Below are positions 33,410 to 46,036 of a stretch of DNA of 64,000 bases, piece after piece. The stretch is from Aculops lycopersici (Eukaryota > Arthropoda > Arachnida > Trombidiformes > Eriophyidae). The first letter of the stretch is position 1. Each line of letters starts with the position of its first letter. The stretch lies in contig WNKI01000002.1 in the NCBI GenBank assembly GCA_015350385.1, positions 5,719,008-5,783,007 of the forward strand, given 5' to 3'. The position numbers and the translations under genes are program-made. The notes below the pieces were generated by a model that saw only the letters and a list, made by a program, of their open reading frames with translations, was not told the origin of the DNA and did no database searches.

Positions 33410-35284
33410 TCAATATCCGTCTTCGGCATCTTGAATGATATTGTGCCTTCCCTGAATCCTCTCGATCTTTGCTATCTCCTCGTGTTGTTCCCAATGAGAA
33501 TGCTTTTGAGCGAGATAGTCGGGTGGATAGAATGACATGCAAAGGGTTCGTCCGTCTAAAGCCATGCGAAGTAGATGGTTTGCCGAGCGATACACATCCG
33601 GTCGCCCCGATCTTGCTGTTAGAAATCCTCGAAGCACTGCCCAGGATTCGCAAATTGTATAAGCCGACCATTGGCCCGAGCAACCAGCGGTTTGTTTCTC
33701 TGGCTTGCCATCTATCACCCGCACTGGAGTGTAGTTTCTATCATTTAGAGCCGGTTTTTCGTGTCGAATCTCATCCACTGGCTTCAACTTCAACTTTCCC
33801 ACTATATCCACTCGTTCTGCCAGGTATTGGATGGATGAGTAGGGTTCTCGTAGTTGTGAGATTGGGTAACAGCCCAAGAGAACTTGCAGTGGCTTTGGAT
33901 AGTAGGAAGGAAACACGAGACCTGGACAATCACATAGGCGGATATTTGGTGTTAGGAAGATTGTTTGGAAGTGCTTCGTGTGACCAGGTGTTCGGCTGAC
34001 CGAAACAACCTTCTTTCCAATCAGTGCATTCATAAAGGACGACTTTCCAACATTTGGATGTCCAACACAACCAATAGTCAAAATGCCATCCTTGTACTTT
34101 TCAGCTTGATAGAAGGCAGTGTCATTCTTTTCTTTGATCTGCTGAGCATTCTTCAAAGCTTTGGCTCCAAAATTTTCCTCGCTATCGCTATCGTCATCGC
34201 CTTCGTCTTCATCCTCTCTTATGGTGGACCGTTGTGGTCGGTGAGATCTTCGTTTTTCATCCTCCTCATTGAGGCCCTCTATATTCTCCTCTTCACTATC
34301 CACCTGCCGCTCTTCATCTAACTCCTCTTGGTCCTCCTCCTCGTGGACATCACTATCAGTTAATCTATCGCCTCCGTCCTCAGCGTCGGGTAATCGCTCA
34401 TTACAATCGGCTTGTATCTTCTCTCGCCAACTGGTGAAGTCGACCTTACCCGGGCCAACGACCCGTTCCACTTCCAACATAAACCTTCTAGCACCATCGG
34501 CAGCCATATGTAACATTCCAACTCGTTTGCCGTTTGACTTGGTCTTCATACCGGCGTACGAGGCAAAGGGGATGATGTGCGCCTCTGGGTATTGGCTCTT
34601 GAGGTAGGATTGCCAAGCAAGTACTAGCGAGGCGGGCACGAGGTCTACTTTGTTCAAAACTATAATCACCATCTTCCTCAAGTCATTCACAATGTAATCG
34701 TATAATGAGGGTGGAAAGTGGAACAACGGGTGTCGAATGTCGACAATGATGGTTATAATTTCACTCATCTCAAGCACTCTCCACAATTGGCGCCAAGTGT
34801 CGAGATTGAGGTCGAAGTAACTTAGTTTTTTGTCCGTTAGCGCTGATTTTTCTAGAAGTGTGTCAACGAATTGTTTGAAATAGATCTGCTCCTGTCTGTC
34901 GAGTTGCTCCTTGGTGAATGTCTTATTCCAGGGAGGCCTCTTGGGCATATCGAGACTCGACAATGGAGAGGCAGCATCAACCTCTAGATGACTCTCCTCC
35001 AAGGGAGCGATTGGCAGGTAGGATTGTTCCTTTCGTAGTTTGATCTCTTCGTCGGTATCCTTGAAGAACTGGAGGTCTGCAAATCGCTCGCGATTTCTCG
35101 CAGCCCCAGAATCTATCTTGTTATTTCCGTTCTTGCTGTTCTGTTGTCCAATTGGCTTACCCCTGAAGTGGGTCTTTTGCATGATTGTCCTATAGAATGC
35201 ATTCGGATCATCATCTCGATCCCTCTTCTGTTGGCGCTTCAGTTGAAGCTGCAGCTTCTTCTTTTTGTTCGAGAATGGAGGCAT
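33410..35284 (-). CDS. GNL1: GNL1 (HSR1-type) circularly permuted GTPase
   Basis: Single exon, 624 residues, starting at ATG 35284, chosen because MPPFSNKKKK matches the lysine-rich start of GNL1 in other animals. The GTPase motifs are circularly permuted as in the YlqF/GNL family: G4 NKVD near 210 comes before G1 GHPNVGKSS near 408, then the switch region SRTPGHTKHFQT and G3 DCPG near 453. An acidic insert of about 100 residues (EEDQEELDEE and SDSEENFG stretches) sits between the G4/G5 half and G1. GNL1 proteins are nucleolar/nuclear GTPases related to ribosome-biogenesis factors; the exact substrate of GNL1 is not settled. The length matches human GNL1 (607 aa). Divergent from SGF29 with about 700 bp between starts. 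Confidence 0.93.
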   Translation of the reverse strand: MPPFSNKKKKLQLQLKRQQKRDRDDDPNAFYRTIMQKTHFRGKPIGQQNSKNGNNKIDSGAARNRERFADLQFFKDTDEEIKLRKEQSYLPIAPLEESHLEVDAASPLSSLDMPKRPPWNKTFTKEQLDRQEQIYFKQFVDTLLEKSALTDKKLSYFDLNLDTWRQLWRVLEMSEIITIIVDIRHPLFHFPPSLYDYIVNDLRKMVIIVLNKVDLVPASLVLAWQSYLKSQYPEAHIIPFASYAGMKTKSNGKRVGMLHMAADGARRFMLEVERVVGPGKVDFTSWREKIQADCNERLPDAEDGGDRLTDSDVHEEEDQEELDEERQVDSEEENIEGLNEEDEKRRSHRPQRSTIREDEDEGDDDSDSEENFGAKALKNAQQIKEKNDTAFYQAEKYKDGILTIGCVGHPNVGKSSFMNALIGKKVVSVSRTPGHTKHFQTIFLTPNIRLCDCPGLVFPSYYPKPLQVLLGCYPISQLREPYSSIQYLAERVDIVGKLKLKPVDEIRHEKPALNDRNYTPVRVIDGKPEKQTAGCSGQWSAYTICESWAVLRGFLTARSGRPDVYRSANHLLRMALDGRTLCMSFYPPDYLAQKHSHWEQHEEIAKIERIQGRHNIIQDAEDGY

Positions 35285-35981
35285 CTTAAAATCTTTCAAG
35301 TAGTTCAAGTTTTTAATATAATGTAATCTTCATCTATATGATATAATAGATAGACGATGAGAGTAATTTTTATTGAGATTTAATCGAACTTTTTGCGGCA
35401 ATAATCAAAGTTGGTCAGATATTTAACATGCACTTCCAACGGCTGTATGAGATTCAACGCGTTAAAGACCGCATGCGAAATTGGACTTCAATTCGTTGGT
35501 CGCTGTTTACTGCTTGAGTGCTAGAACTTTCGGCATCGTTCGTTCGACGCTGTCGCTGTTGTCGTGTTAACATCCACAGAGGGGCAAGGTAAACAAAGTA
35601 ATGTGGTATGAGCAGTAACACAGACACACAGGCAAGCGAGGCAGTGGAAAAAAGCCTACAGTTCGCAACACGTGTACTGCACTCTGTGATGGCGCGAAAG
35701 TTGACGGACGCACAGTGAATAAAAAATAACTGTTCTCATAGGTAATTAATGTCAAACTCTGTGTGGCTTAATAATTATCTTCAGATCGACTGGTTCCATG
35801 ACTCACACCTTGCAGGTAAAGGTAGTACCATTTGCCTTGAGCTGTGATATTACTGTTCACAGACAGATTTGGCGGATTGCACAGATTGTTGAAGCATTGG
35901 AATTTTTGCGTAGTTGCCTTCACGCCCATCGCAGTTGTTACAATCAAACAACAACAACAACAACCACAACAAACTCCACCG
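35285..35981. promoter_or_regulatory. divergent promoter region, GNL1 / SGF29
   Basis: About 700 bp between head-to-head genes. A (CAA)n run lies directly upstream of the SGF29 ATG, probably in its 5' UTR. The plus-strand frame is open upstream of that ATG but without a conserved sequence. No specific promoter motif is assigned. Confidence 0.5.
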
Positions 35982-36836
35982 ATGGATCCGCAAATTAGTG
36001 AGCAGATGACAGAGTTGAATGGTTTACTTAAAAAAGTTCTATCAGAGAATGACACAAAGGAACAAATTTTAGGCTTAGTTGCCAAAGCAAGAGATAAGCA
36101 AACAGATCAAAAGCCATCACAACGGCAAAAGCTTAGAACATTGTATAAAAATGCTATACAAAATCACGAATCAGAATCAAGAGCTCTAAGGGAAGCGTTG
36201 AATGTTGTCGTGGAAGTCAGACAGGCACTTAGATTGTATCAGAAGAAGTTGATTGCAAATGTCAACAGTAATCCCTCAAGTGGTGGAGTTCGACGGGGAG
36301 CTTTGATGAAAATCCTACAGCAATCCGCCTCAGCATTGCCTTTGTTTATACCTGACAAGTGTGGCGAGCAGGCGCCGCCACTTTGCGGCCGCATACCAGC
36401 CGAGCAATCCTACCAAGCCAAATCTGGCGACCTAGTTGCGGCCTACGTACCAAGTCCCGATGGTGATGGAACAAAGGTTTGGGTTTTAGGCGAAGTTTTA
36501 CAATATATTCTAGGAGCTGGCAAGTATGAAATTGACGATATCGACGAGGAACAGAAGGAGCGTCACTCAATAGGTAGACGACGTGTTATTCCGCTACCAA
36601 TAATGCGAGCAAACCCAAGCACCAACCCGGAGGCCCTTTTCTCCAAGGGATCATCTGTACTTGCCTTATACCCTCAAACGACCTGCTTTTATGGAGCAAT
36701 TATAGACAAACCACCTGAAGATCCATCACAAGATTACATGGTCTCATTCGAAGATCCCACCTACACCGAAGGCTACTCGCCCCCGTTCCCGGTGCCTCAG
36801 CGTTACGTAATAGCGTCACGTGACCCAAGAAAATGA
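35982..36836 (+). CDS. SGF29: SGF29 (CCDC101), SAGA/ATAC complex tandem-Tudor subunit
   Basis: Single exon, 284 residues, ATG 35982 (MDPQISEQMTEL); the frame is open further upstream but only this start fits the family length (human 293 aa). The N-terminal half is helical/coiled. Residues about 145-280 form the SGF29 tandem Tudor domain: SGDLVAAYVP, VWVLGEVLQY, YEIDDIDEE, RRRVIPLP, then SSVLALYPQTTCFYGAII and YMVSFEDP. In other species this domain reads H3K4me2/3 and recruits SAGA (and ATAC) to promoters for H3 acetylation by Gcn5. The aromatic residues around TTCFYGAII and YMVSFED expected for methyl-lysine reading are present. Confidence 0.95.
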   Translation: MDPQISEQMTELNGLLKKVLSENDTKEQILGLVAKARDKQTDQKPSQRQKLRTLYKNAIQNHESESRALREALNVVVEVRQALRLYQKKLIANVNSNPSSGGVRRGALMKILQQSASALPLFIPDKCGEQAPPLCGRIPAEQSYQAKSGDLVAAYVPSPDGDGTKVWVLGEVLQYILGAGKYEIDDIDEEQKERHSIGRRRVIPLPIMRANPSTNPEALFSKGSSVLALYPQTTCFYGAIIDKPPEDPSQDYMVSFEDPTYTEGYSPPFPVPQRYVIASRDPRK

Positions 36837-37757
36837 TCGATTGACAATATTGCACATTTAACGATATTAAACAAATCAATTGACAACTTTAATAGAATTC
36901 CGACTAAAATCTGTCATTACTTAATCCCAACTATGTTGCCATCTTGCAAGAGCCGGAGTGACAAAGAAAAGAGCCAAGTCCACTTGTTTGCAATCCATCC
37001 AATGGACCAAACTCATATTGGCAAAGAGTTTCGGCAAGCCTAGATTCTGCCAATAGATTAGAAAATTCCTCACTAATTGCCCTGTAAACAGCAAGACACT
37101 TTGGCAAATGGCAGCCACGGCGACAGCAGCAGCAGGCTAATATCAGCTCAAAACGTCGACTCGACGATAAGATACTTTCAGATGTCGGTGATTGATAGTG
37201 TTTCTATGTGACTAATCATAAGCAATAATGAGCAGACTGACATACATATTTACTTGCCATGTCACATAGACTTACTAGCTTTTTGTTCCATATATTCTTC
37301 CTCTATTAACTACTCAAATACAATCGATAACTATGAACTGACAAATACTACGACAAATGAATCAGTATCCTGTATCATTCTATCTGACTAGTTGCTTATC
37401 TTTGATGGAATATAGCGATCCCAGCTTTGGTATCAAATACACAGTCGAGAGCAATAAACAATCCACCTGGATTCCAGTGGTAAATTTTTAACATTGACAC
37501 GAACACACTTCCTATTGCATAACATCATCATCATCAATTTGAATTATGTGCTTCGGCAAATATGGTTACCGACGTAGTAGATTGACATAACTAGATAAGA
37601 GATCTCATCTAGTTGGCAGCGGTAAACATTTTGTTGTTTTGATTTTGCGAGCTGAAGAGCAGTGTACTCAAGTGGGCAATCCAAGTTTTAACATGTAAAT
37701 TCTTTGTCATCAAATAGTTACCAGAACCTTTGGAATTATATAATATATTTTAATAAG
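36837..37757. other. gene-free stretch
   Basis: About 920 bp between SGF29 and the TBC gene. AT-rich, no supported coding region. The proximal part should be the promoter and 5' UTR of the TBC gene. Confidence 0.5.
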
Positions 37758-39470
37758 ATGGTTGTCAGCAACCTGATTCAATATAAACCAGCTGCCAAGA
37801 CACCGAGATTGGTGGTTAAGCCTCAATCATCGAGCGCAACAACGAATACGGCACAGAGACTCAATGGAAACCGAAGCGATGCAAACGATGGCCAAAGTAA
37901 CGAAACATTGTCAAAGATAACAAAGATGGACATAAATGAAAATAATACAATTACGCCCAGAGAGAATCTATGCAGTAGAACAAATGACCAGAATCAAAAC
38001 CAAATCCAAAACCACGAGCGACCACCTAAACCTATTAGGCGCTATTATATTGACGAATTGGGTTTCTATCGATACCTAGACCCGGATCAGCGACAGTACG
38101 TTTGTTCCAATACAAGTGCTGCAAATTTAAGACAACCAGTATCAACAAGTGGAGCAAATGCAAAGCACGAGCGACAATCCCAGCAACAAGTGGGCGGCGG
38201 CGACGGGGGATACGAAATTTGCTTCCGAGCCGTTAGACAGGACTTGGGTATTAGTCATTTCGATCGCACCGTCGGCTATGAGGAATGGAAACGAACTTGG
38301 GACGACTTTATGAAGGTCAAATTGGCCTCATCGGAGCCAGTAACCTTGAATAGAGAGTTAAAGTTTCTCGTTAGATCGGGGATCCCCCATGATTACAGGT
38401 GCAAAGTTTGGTCAGCATTAATAAGAATGCGAACTCGCGGTATTCGAGCTCGAGTTGGCGAAGATATTTATTATGTTATCCTTCGGGATCACGTTTCAAA
38501 GTATGACATTCCAGATTATGGTAGCGGCGATGAAGAAGACAACAACGATACCAACAATAATAACAATAGTAATAGGGCAGCCAATGGTGGTAGCAGTTTC
38601 ATATCAACAATATCGAATGGAAACTCAAAACAGAACGGCGATATGAACGCGCAGGAGTCCTTCAAGGATAAGTGTTTTAAACAAATTGAATTGGATTTGC
38701 TGAGAACCTTGCCAAATAATCGCCATTTCGAGAATCCGAACTCCAGAGGAATCCAAAGGGTTCGTCGAGTTTTAAGGGCTTATGCTTGCTTCAATCCAAC
38801 AGTTGGCTATTGTCAGGGAATGAACAGACTCGCTGCAATGGCTCTGCTAGTTTTGCCCGAGGAAGAGGCCTTCTGGTGTTTGGTTGCAATCACTCAGTGC
38901 ATAATGCCCAAGGACTACTACCTAAAACCCTGGTTAGCTCAAGTAGATTGCTCAGTTTTAAGTGACCTACTTGAGAGAAGGATGCCAAAGTTACACAGAC
39001 ACCTAGTTAACAATGATATTCAATTAACTCTCTTCACCTGGTTCTTCACGATTTTTGTGGATGGATTCAGACCCGAATTGATGTTAAGGATATGGGATTG
39101 CTTCTTGATCGAAGGAGACAAAGTTTTGTTTAGATTTGCGCTAGCTATCCTAAGCATCACCCAAGATGACCTGTTAGAAATGAACGACTTCTCGACGATG
39201 AGCCAGCACCTGAGTCGCTTAGTGTCGACCCGAGGCTTAGACATGGAGCAATTATTTGAAAGTAAGTACACCTAGTTCATGAATAAGCTCTATCATTAAT
39301 ACTTATGTCATCTCTTAGTATCAGCTAACACATAACCTCGCTCTTGTTTACAAAAATTTCAATCCAACAAACTAGTAGCATTTGACAACATGAACCCACT
39401 ATCAAGCGGATATTTGCAATCAAGACGAGATTTCCATAGAAATCGAATGAAGACTTTGCTAGAGGAGTGA
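37758..39470 (+). CDS. TBC1D2-type Rab GTPase-activating protein
   Basis: Two exons: 37758-39261 and 39376-39470, split by a 114-bp intron (donor A|GTAAGT). The junction gives LFE-IAFDNMNP, which matches TBC1D2 relatives (IAFNDMNP). 532 residues from ATG 37758. The TBC domain spans about 200-480: RSGIPHDYRCKVW, the Arg-finger motif IELDLLRTLPNN (R in DLLR), Gln-finger motif GYCQGMN, LPEEEAFWCLVAI, IMPKDYYL and FGDxFL-like RIWDCFLIEGDKVLFR. The N-terminal 170 residues and a 60-residue Asn/Gly-rich insert inside the first third of the TBC domain are low complexity. The PH and coiled-coil regions of vertebrate TBC1D2 are not present. Expected role: accelerating GTP hydrolysis on Rab7-like or other endosomal Rabs. 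An AATAAA lies at 39688. Confidence 0.9.
39262..39375 (+). other. TBC gene intron with a possible NAGNAG acceptor
   Basis: The acceptor region reads CTAGTAG, so two acceptors three bases apart are possible. The first (exon from 39376) gives the conserved Ile-Ala-Phe; the second would drop one codon. Confidence 0.85.
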
Positions 39471-40172
39471 TCAATCTAGTGGCAAGATTTATCTTGCTCA
39501 GTATTGCATGCTATAAAATCTCAAGTTACCTTCACAGTTTATATAAAGTATATTGTCAGTATCTATCAGTGAACGTCCGACAAGATTACTATCCATGATA
39601 TTGCAAATTTTACCCCCTCTTTCTCTAGAATCCAGTTATTAAGTTGATGAGACAATGTAAATCAAACAATGGATTGCAAATCAATCGAATAAAGTACAAT
39701 CCAATTATTTTGTAGCTTCTCGCGCAACTTCTTTATTGATTTTATTGGAGGATCAATATGTAATCTTAGGTGAGCGCGTAATCTTGACATCATGTAATAA
39801 GGTTAATTCCAATAATGATGTATGAGAGATGTTGTTTTCTTGAAATTAGCGCGATATGCGCAGTCGATGAGACGACAAAATAAATGAATTGTACTGTAAG
39901 ATTAAAATTTCATGCTTATTCTTGATTCACCGATGGTAAGGTAGCCCTCTAACTTTTGACAATTTGTTGGATCGGCTTAGCGGACGCTTACGATGCACCG
40001 CTATGTAACTTCCGCGACTTTAGTTTAAAGATTCAGGACCCTTGCATATTCACCATGATCAGGGTCAAATAAGAGAAAGAAGACAGTAATTTTAATGAGC
40101 AAGAAAGAGGATTTGGCACAATGATATCATCAACCAAAGACAAAATACTGTGAAAAATTATATCAGAATCGA
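39471..40172. other. intergenic region between convergent 3' ends
   Basis: About 700 bp, AT-rich, holding the TBC gene's 3' UTR and polyadenylation signal (AATAAA at 39688) and the 3' side of the ankyrin gene. Nothing else seen. Confidence 0.5.
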
Positions 40173-43100
40173 TTAGTTGAGCTCCAATTCCATTCTCTTG
40201 ATCTCTTCGATATCGCGCTTGAAAATGTAATAATACTTTGGGGTGCGCATTTTGACGTCGCGAGCATCAATATTAGCGCCACAAGCCAGCAGTTTGTCTC
40301 TGATCTCCTCTACATTTTTCAAGTGAAGCCCATAGGTGTAATGCAAGGCATTTCTTCCCATATTGTCAGTACAATGGACACTTGTTGGATCAGACTCAAG
40401 TATCTCACTGACCATATCTAAGCGATCAAACAAGACGGCCAAATGGAGACTGGTCCTCGAGTGAACCGACTTTGCCTTGACAAGATCCTTGTGTTTCTTG
40501 ATGAGCTCGCTGACGCCCGCCGAGTATCCATGACGAATGAAGGTGTGCAGCTCGTCGCGCCAACGCTGAAAGTCGGCCATTTGCAAGAGGAAGTGGATCA
40601 TGCGATCAAGTTTGAGGAGTTTCAAGATTAACATGATGTCGTTTCCGTCTGGATCAGCAACGTGAATTAGCGGTGAGTAGCCCTGATTCAACAAGTGGCG
40701 CAACAGGCTTGTATTGGCGCCTATGAATTGGTCAATTATGAACTTGTCCAGAACTTGCACATTGTTTGGCAGATTGAATTGCAAGGCAACATCTCGTGCT
40801 GTTCTGTAGAAGACATCGCGTTCTCCAATCAGATGACTCCCGTGATCTAGAACTTTGTACAAGGTGCTCGGACACTGAGTTCGCGAGGCGATGAAGTGGA
40901 GGTAAGTCTGGCCATATGGATTCTTGCTAACCAATTGGTTGGCCATGTCGCTGACACTTGTTATCGGTTGCGTCTGCTGCAAAGCGCTGGTTGCTGTCGT
41001 CGTCCCTGGACTTGTTTTGTGATTTAATATCGTTTTTTGGCTTTGAGCATTTGGAGATTGGTGAGCATCGGAGCATTTGAGGTTATCCTGCTTTGGTCGC
41101 GTGCTTGAAGTCACAGAGCTGGCCAATGAAGTTATTGAAGAGGAGCACGAGGAGTTGCAGCTCTCGTTGGTTGAGTTTGAGTTGTTGTTTCGTCTTCTAG
41201 TTGCTGACGTGGAAAGCAGACTTTTGGTCGAGGAGGCGGATGAGCGGCTTCCGGTTGATGGCGAGAAAGTGGAAGTGGAACAGGTTGTTGCTGTGGATCT
41301 ACCGGAAGAGGAATCGACGGAGTTGAATATTTTTGGTTTTGTCGCTTGTTGTTGTTGTTGTTGCTGTTGTTGTTGTTGCTGCTGCTGCTGCTGATGGAAT
41401 ACAAAGTTTACCTGCTGATTTGGTTGTTTAGAGTCTGGCTCGCCGCTTTTTCCGTCGATCGGCGAAACCAAGAACCTTGAGGATTTTGTTGACTTTGCAT
41501 TGACCTTGATCTCGTTCATAATCTGGTCAACCTTGGCTCGGAGTTCGCTCTTTTCCCTTCTAACTCGATCTTCGAACTCATTGGACAACCTCTCAACTTG
41601 ATCGTCTTCCTCCCTCTCGTCCACATCACCTGCCTCGTCGCTATCTTGACTCGACAAGGACTCGCTCTCACTTACTCCAATCTCATCGTCTAAACTAGAC
41701 TTTCCACTAACCAAAGCAGCAGGCATCAACTGGCTAGCTAGAAAGTCGGATCTCTTTGGTCTCATAGCCTCATCGACACCAAAACCACCTGTTTTCATTG
41801 TTTTGGTTGCTAAACCAAATACTTGTGGCTGCTGCTCTGGTCCCATCATAACCGTGGATTTTGGCGAAGTTTGTTGCGCCTGCTGGTTCGTCGGTTGTCT
41901 ATAAATGATATCGTAAGTTTCAATCTCGTCCATTTTGTCATTGTGGATTATAGTTGGCACGATAACTCCGCCGACCAGTGAACCTGTCGGTCCAATGGCG
42001 CCACTACCTGCAGATCTCGGTGCGCCTCTACCCAACCTATGGTTGCGGCGATGGTGGTGGTTGTGTTGTCCGACATTTAATGCTGTTGCATCAGAACCAA
42101 GAATCAATGTCCTCCCACTTGACATACCACTATCCAATAATGAGGGAGAACTTGCTCGCGTTGCTCCAGCATTTAAACTCCTCGCGCTTCTCACACTTCC
42201 GTTTGACCTCAACTTTCTAGCCGGAGCGCTGCGAGTGGCAGCAAGTGGAATACTCTGAGCTTGCGATGATTTCCCATCCACCTCAACACTTGTCATCTCA
42301 GTGGCTGGGGAGAATGGACTCATCGCGCTGTCCCATTCCAAATCACCCACGCCCACCTGTTGCTGCAGGTGAGCCGCTTCGAGGGGGACACTTGTTGACG
42401 GAATGACCAAATTTCCATCTAGAATCCTCAAGTTGTTATCGTGTTTCTCGTCTCCCTCGTCGCAACTTTTGGCCCTCCTCGCGGCATCGGCTCGAGAGTT
42501 TGCTGTTTGCTCGTAGATACTCGCCGGTTCGCTAAAACTCTGGTCGTCCCTTGGTATCGATTCTTTATTATCATTGTTCTCCTCCTCGTCGTTGATTATC
42601 AGGTAGTTGTAGCGACTCAAAAATTTAGCCAACTCCTCACAACAACCAGCGAGAATCTCTGCCGGCAACAAGCCTATTGGTTGCTCGTCAATATCGATGT
42701 GATGATTGCTTAAATTAGTGTTGGTGCTTTGACAAAGGTAATCCTTACAGGTAAATCCGTGTTTGTCTTTCGAGTTCAACAAGTTGTTATATCTATCACT
42801 TNNNNNNNNNNNNNNNNNNNNCTAAAGGCAGTCAAAACAATAGCTGCATAGTGCAGTGCATTGCGACTCTCGAGGTCCGGCCCACTAGCTGCCTCCGGGT
42901 GCCCGCGTAACAGGTGGTCTATGAGTCGACTGTCGCATCGCATGACAGCAATATGCAAGGGACTAGCGCCAAATTGATCGCGCCCCAGTATAAGAGACTT
43001 TTGCTCCATAAGCAAGTTACAGAATTTCTGGAACTTTTGATTAATATAATCGGATTTGTTTAGTTGATAAGCTTGAGCAAATGTTTGGTGGAGTTGGTCG

Positions 43101-46036
43101 TGAACATTGGCAATGGTTTTAATCATTGCAGGTAACCTGTGATCCAAGTATGATTTCAATTTTTCGCTTAAAATCAGCTGGCTCTTTGGATTTTTAACAA
43201 TTCGTTTCATGTAAATCTCCAAAACTCGCGGACCACAACCAGCTAGAGTTAGATGGTCCAATTTCTTGAAATCTTCAAAGCAAATGCAATCGTAAATAAG
43301 TGAGTTTAATTTCCTCAAACTGGTTGCCGATGAAGGTGGACGTTCCATTAATTGGGCGGCCAAGGCACTATGCGGCCGTTGCGTTATAACCTCACCTGTT
43401 GAGTCCTCGATTTGAGTCATTTCAGAAATGAGAGCTCCATTTTCAAGATGATGCGTAGAAGCGCTGGACAGTTTTCTCTGTTTTCTTGATTGATTCCTTT
43501 CCTCTTCAGGTAAATCCTCCTCTTCGCTGTCATCGAACTCATCGTTTTCTTCTAGTTTCTCTGAAGAATTATCGTATTCATTGGTGATTTTAGTAAAAAT
43601 TGCCGCCTTTTCAGCCTCATTTTCAGCTGTATTTTCCATTGTAGACCTTGAGTCGCCAGAATCAAGTCCAATTTCTACGGAGGGATCCTCAATAAAATTT
43701 GACGTTTCCATTTCAGTTGAAGTAAGCGAAACTTTCTTGCTGCTTTCATCTTTTAAATTACTCTTAGATCGACTAACACTTCTACTTCCGCCCACTCGAT
43801 GGTTCAAGTTAACCCTTTTCGACTCGACACTTAGCTTATTTGCCTCAACTTGACTCTGACGCATGATACTGCTAACACTCACCACTCGCTTCCGGTTATG
43901 AGTGCTGATAGAAGGGTTATTTTGTGTTCCATTGACATCCAATGGAGTGGCCAAGTTGTTCAACTCATAAGATGAGCATCTAATTACTTGCTGCCGATAG
44001 TCAGCCGCCGTCTTATTGCGCGAGTCGCGCAAATGTTCAAGTTGTTGGCCAAAATTATCGCACAACCAACAGTAGATGCTATCATTCTTCAAGCTTCTCG
44101 CAGCCCAATGCAAACAAGTGGCGCCCATCGAGTCTTGCTGTGTTAATAATTCGGGAAATTTCTCCAGTAGGTAAACGGTGATTGACTTGCGTCCAAATTG
44201 GACGGCCAAATGGAGGGCCGCCAACGATGCTCTTTTGTAGGGTCTTTTGATTCTAGCTAAAATTGGCTCGCTACTTAGCAACTGAACGAAGTTTGTAATT
44301 TCATTTTTAACAATAAATTCGTGCAATTGATCCAATTGAGCTAATAACTTTGGCACCACCTTGCTAATATACTTTTTACATTCTAAATTCCAACACAAAA
44401 CAGGTTCCTCTGCCATGAGATACTCGCCATGTCCATCAATCAATAGCTCGTTTATCCTGTTCAAATTTCCATCATTTAAAGCTCTTTTGATGATTTGCTT
44501 GGTCTTAACATCGATCACTTGCTTTGGTACTCGATCCGCTCTTAGATTTTTAACCAGAACCGATTTGCCATCGGCAACGACGGCACTGACCTCTCCCTCC
44601 TCGTCACTGAGCACCATGAAGCTTGAGTTCAGATTTCGCACCATTGAGCGAGTAGCTGATTCTTTTGATTCATTCGCGCAAATCGGCTCATCAACAACAG
44701 GTGGTGGCGGCGACGTCTCCTTTTTGTGGTTTCGCTTTTTGTCTCGCGTAACAGTCGACGTCGCGACCCTTGAGCTCAGGTCGCCGCAAGACATTGACAT
44801 GGATTTCCGATAGTGTTCTGGTTTCAAGTTTGATTGACTCAAGTGGGAGCTTAATTCATAGTCTCGATTTCCGCTCGATTTCTCGTGGTTATCGTCGGAA
44901 TTTGCACTAAAATCCTTGAGGTTATCGTTGAATTCCTCCTCCAACTCAAACGAATCTTGGCAGTTATCCCTGTGAAAATCCAGCGGCCGCCTGTCAAGTG
45001 TGGACCTCAAAGTTTTACTTAAAACGCTTGCCTGGTAGTTGGCATTTAGTTTGCTCGCCAGCAACTTGATACTCTTTGTCTTCAAGTGATTAGGATGCCG
45101 CAGGTAGTAGCTCGCTGTTTTGCCCCTGAAATCCTTGATCCAAGCTGAGGCTCCCTTTAAGATTAAAAATTTGTACAGGTGGTTGCTGGTTGAATAGGAG
45201 GATGAAGCCTGCGAGTTATAGTGATGAGAATCTTTATTGGTGGAGGAGGATATCAATGAGGCAGCATAGTGCAAGGCAGTGCGTCCATATTTATCCTGAG
45301 CATCAATTAACCTAGCGGTTGTAGTTGTCGTATGATTACGTTGATTTACTTGCGATTTTCCCGTAGAGTTGCCTCCACCCGAGACCGTTGCGACATGATG
45401 TTGGCCGGCACAACTACCGGCCCCACCGGAAGCGGCGAGTTCGTCTGGATACCTGTCGAGTATATACTCGACAATGGGTCTGTTATTGTACAAAACTGCC
45501 TTGTGCAATGGGGTCAGTCCAAGAGGGTCGCGAGTTCGCACGAGCCAGTGACGGTTGTGGCCAATCAAGTTGACAAAGTCATGTAACGACGATTGACTCA
45601 GCGGAATTAACTCTCTTTCAATTGCCAGCTCGTTACTAATAATGATAAATGGCTCGCGCTCTTCGCCACGATTTAGTCCATGATGAATTGACTTCCGCTG
45701 GCCACCTTTGGACAGGTGAGAGTGGTGGTAGTGGTGGACATGATCCAGTTCAAAAGTTTCGCTCCGAGTACAGGCCAGGTGAAGTTGATTAATGCGATCC
45801 AACATGTAGGGCACCTGCTCGAGGAACTGCTGCAATTCAGGCTCGCGCGACCACTTGCCCAGCAGACGATCGCCATGACCGCGAACCACAATGTCAAGTA
45901 ATATTCGTTTAATGGCTTCATTGATGAGCTTTTCGCCTCTGTTAATTGGCATAGTTGGTGTTAGTTTTGATAGGGACCTTTGATGCTGGTGTCCGCTCGA
46001 CGCTTGGCTCCCGTATTGGTCTTGGCTTGTGTGCAT
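40173..46036 (-). CDS. giant ankyrin-repeat protein, one gene interrupted by an assembly gap
   Basis: Two long minus-strand frames (46036-42776 and about 42800-40173) are best read as one gene of about 1950 residues broken by 20 Ns at 42802-42821. Before the gap the protein reads SRNALHYAAIVLTAF; after it, NLLNSKDKHGFTCKDYL, the two halves of a single ankyrin repeat. At least four modules recur: a helical lead (for example LINEAIKRILLDIVVRGHG with LL..GHGEYL / FLEQVPYMLDRINQLH variants), then two to three ankyrin repeats (TPLHKAVLYNNRPIVEYIL, GRTALHYAAS; ASLAALHLAVQFGRKSITVY, GATCLHWAAR; ASPLHIAVMR; TSLHLAVLFDRLDMVSEIL, GRNALHYTYG). Between modules are long acidic/Ser-rich disordered linkers and a polyQ tract. 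ATG at 46036 is the first Met. No membrane helix, no enzyme domain; a scaffold role is inferred. Family not named with confidence. Confidence 0.8.
41347..41392 (-). repeat. polyglutamine-coding CAA/CAG tract
   Basis: About 15 consecutive CAA/CAG codons on the minus strand inside the ankyrin gene, likely length-variable. Confidence 0.85.
42802..42821. other. assembly gap, 20 N
   Basis: Run of 20 Ns. The reading frame does not continue across exactly 20 bases, so the gap length is probably arbitrary. Confidence 0.99.

Noticed and set aside
35285..35308. Longer GNL1 start at TTG 35308
   Set aside because: The ATG at 35284 begins the conserved MPPFSNKKKK start of the family.
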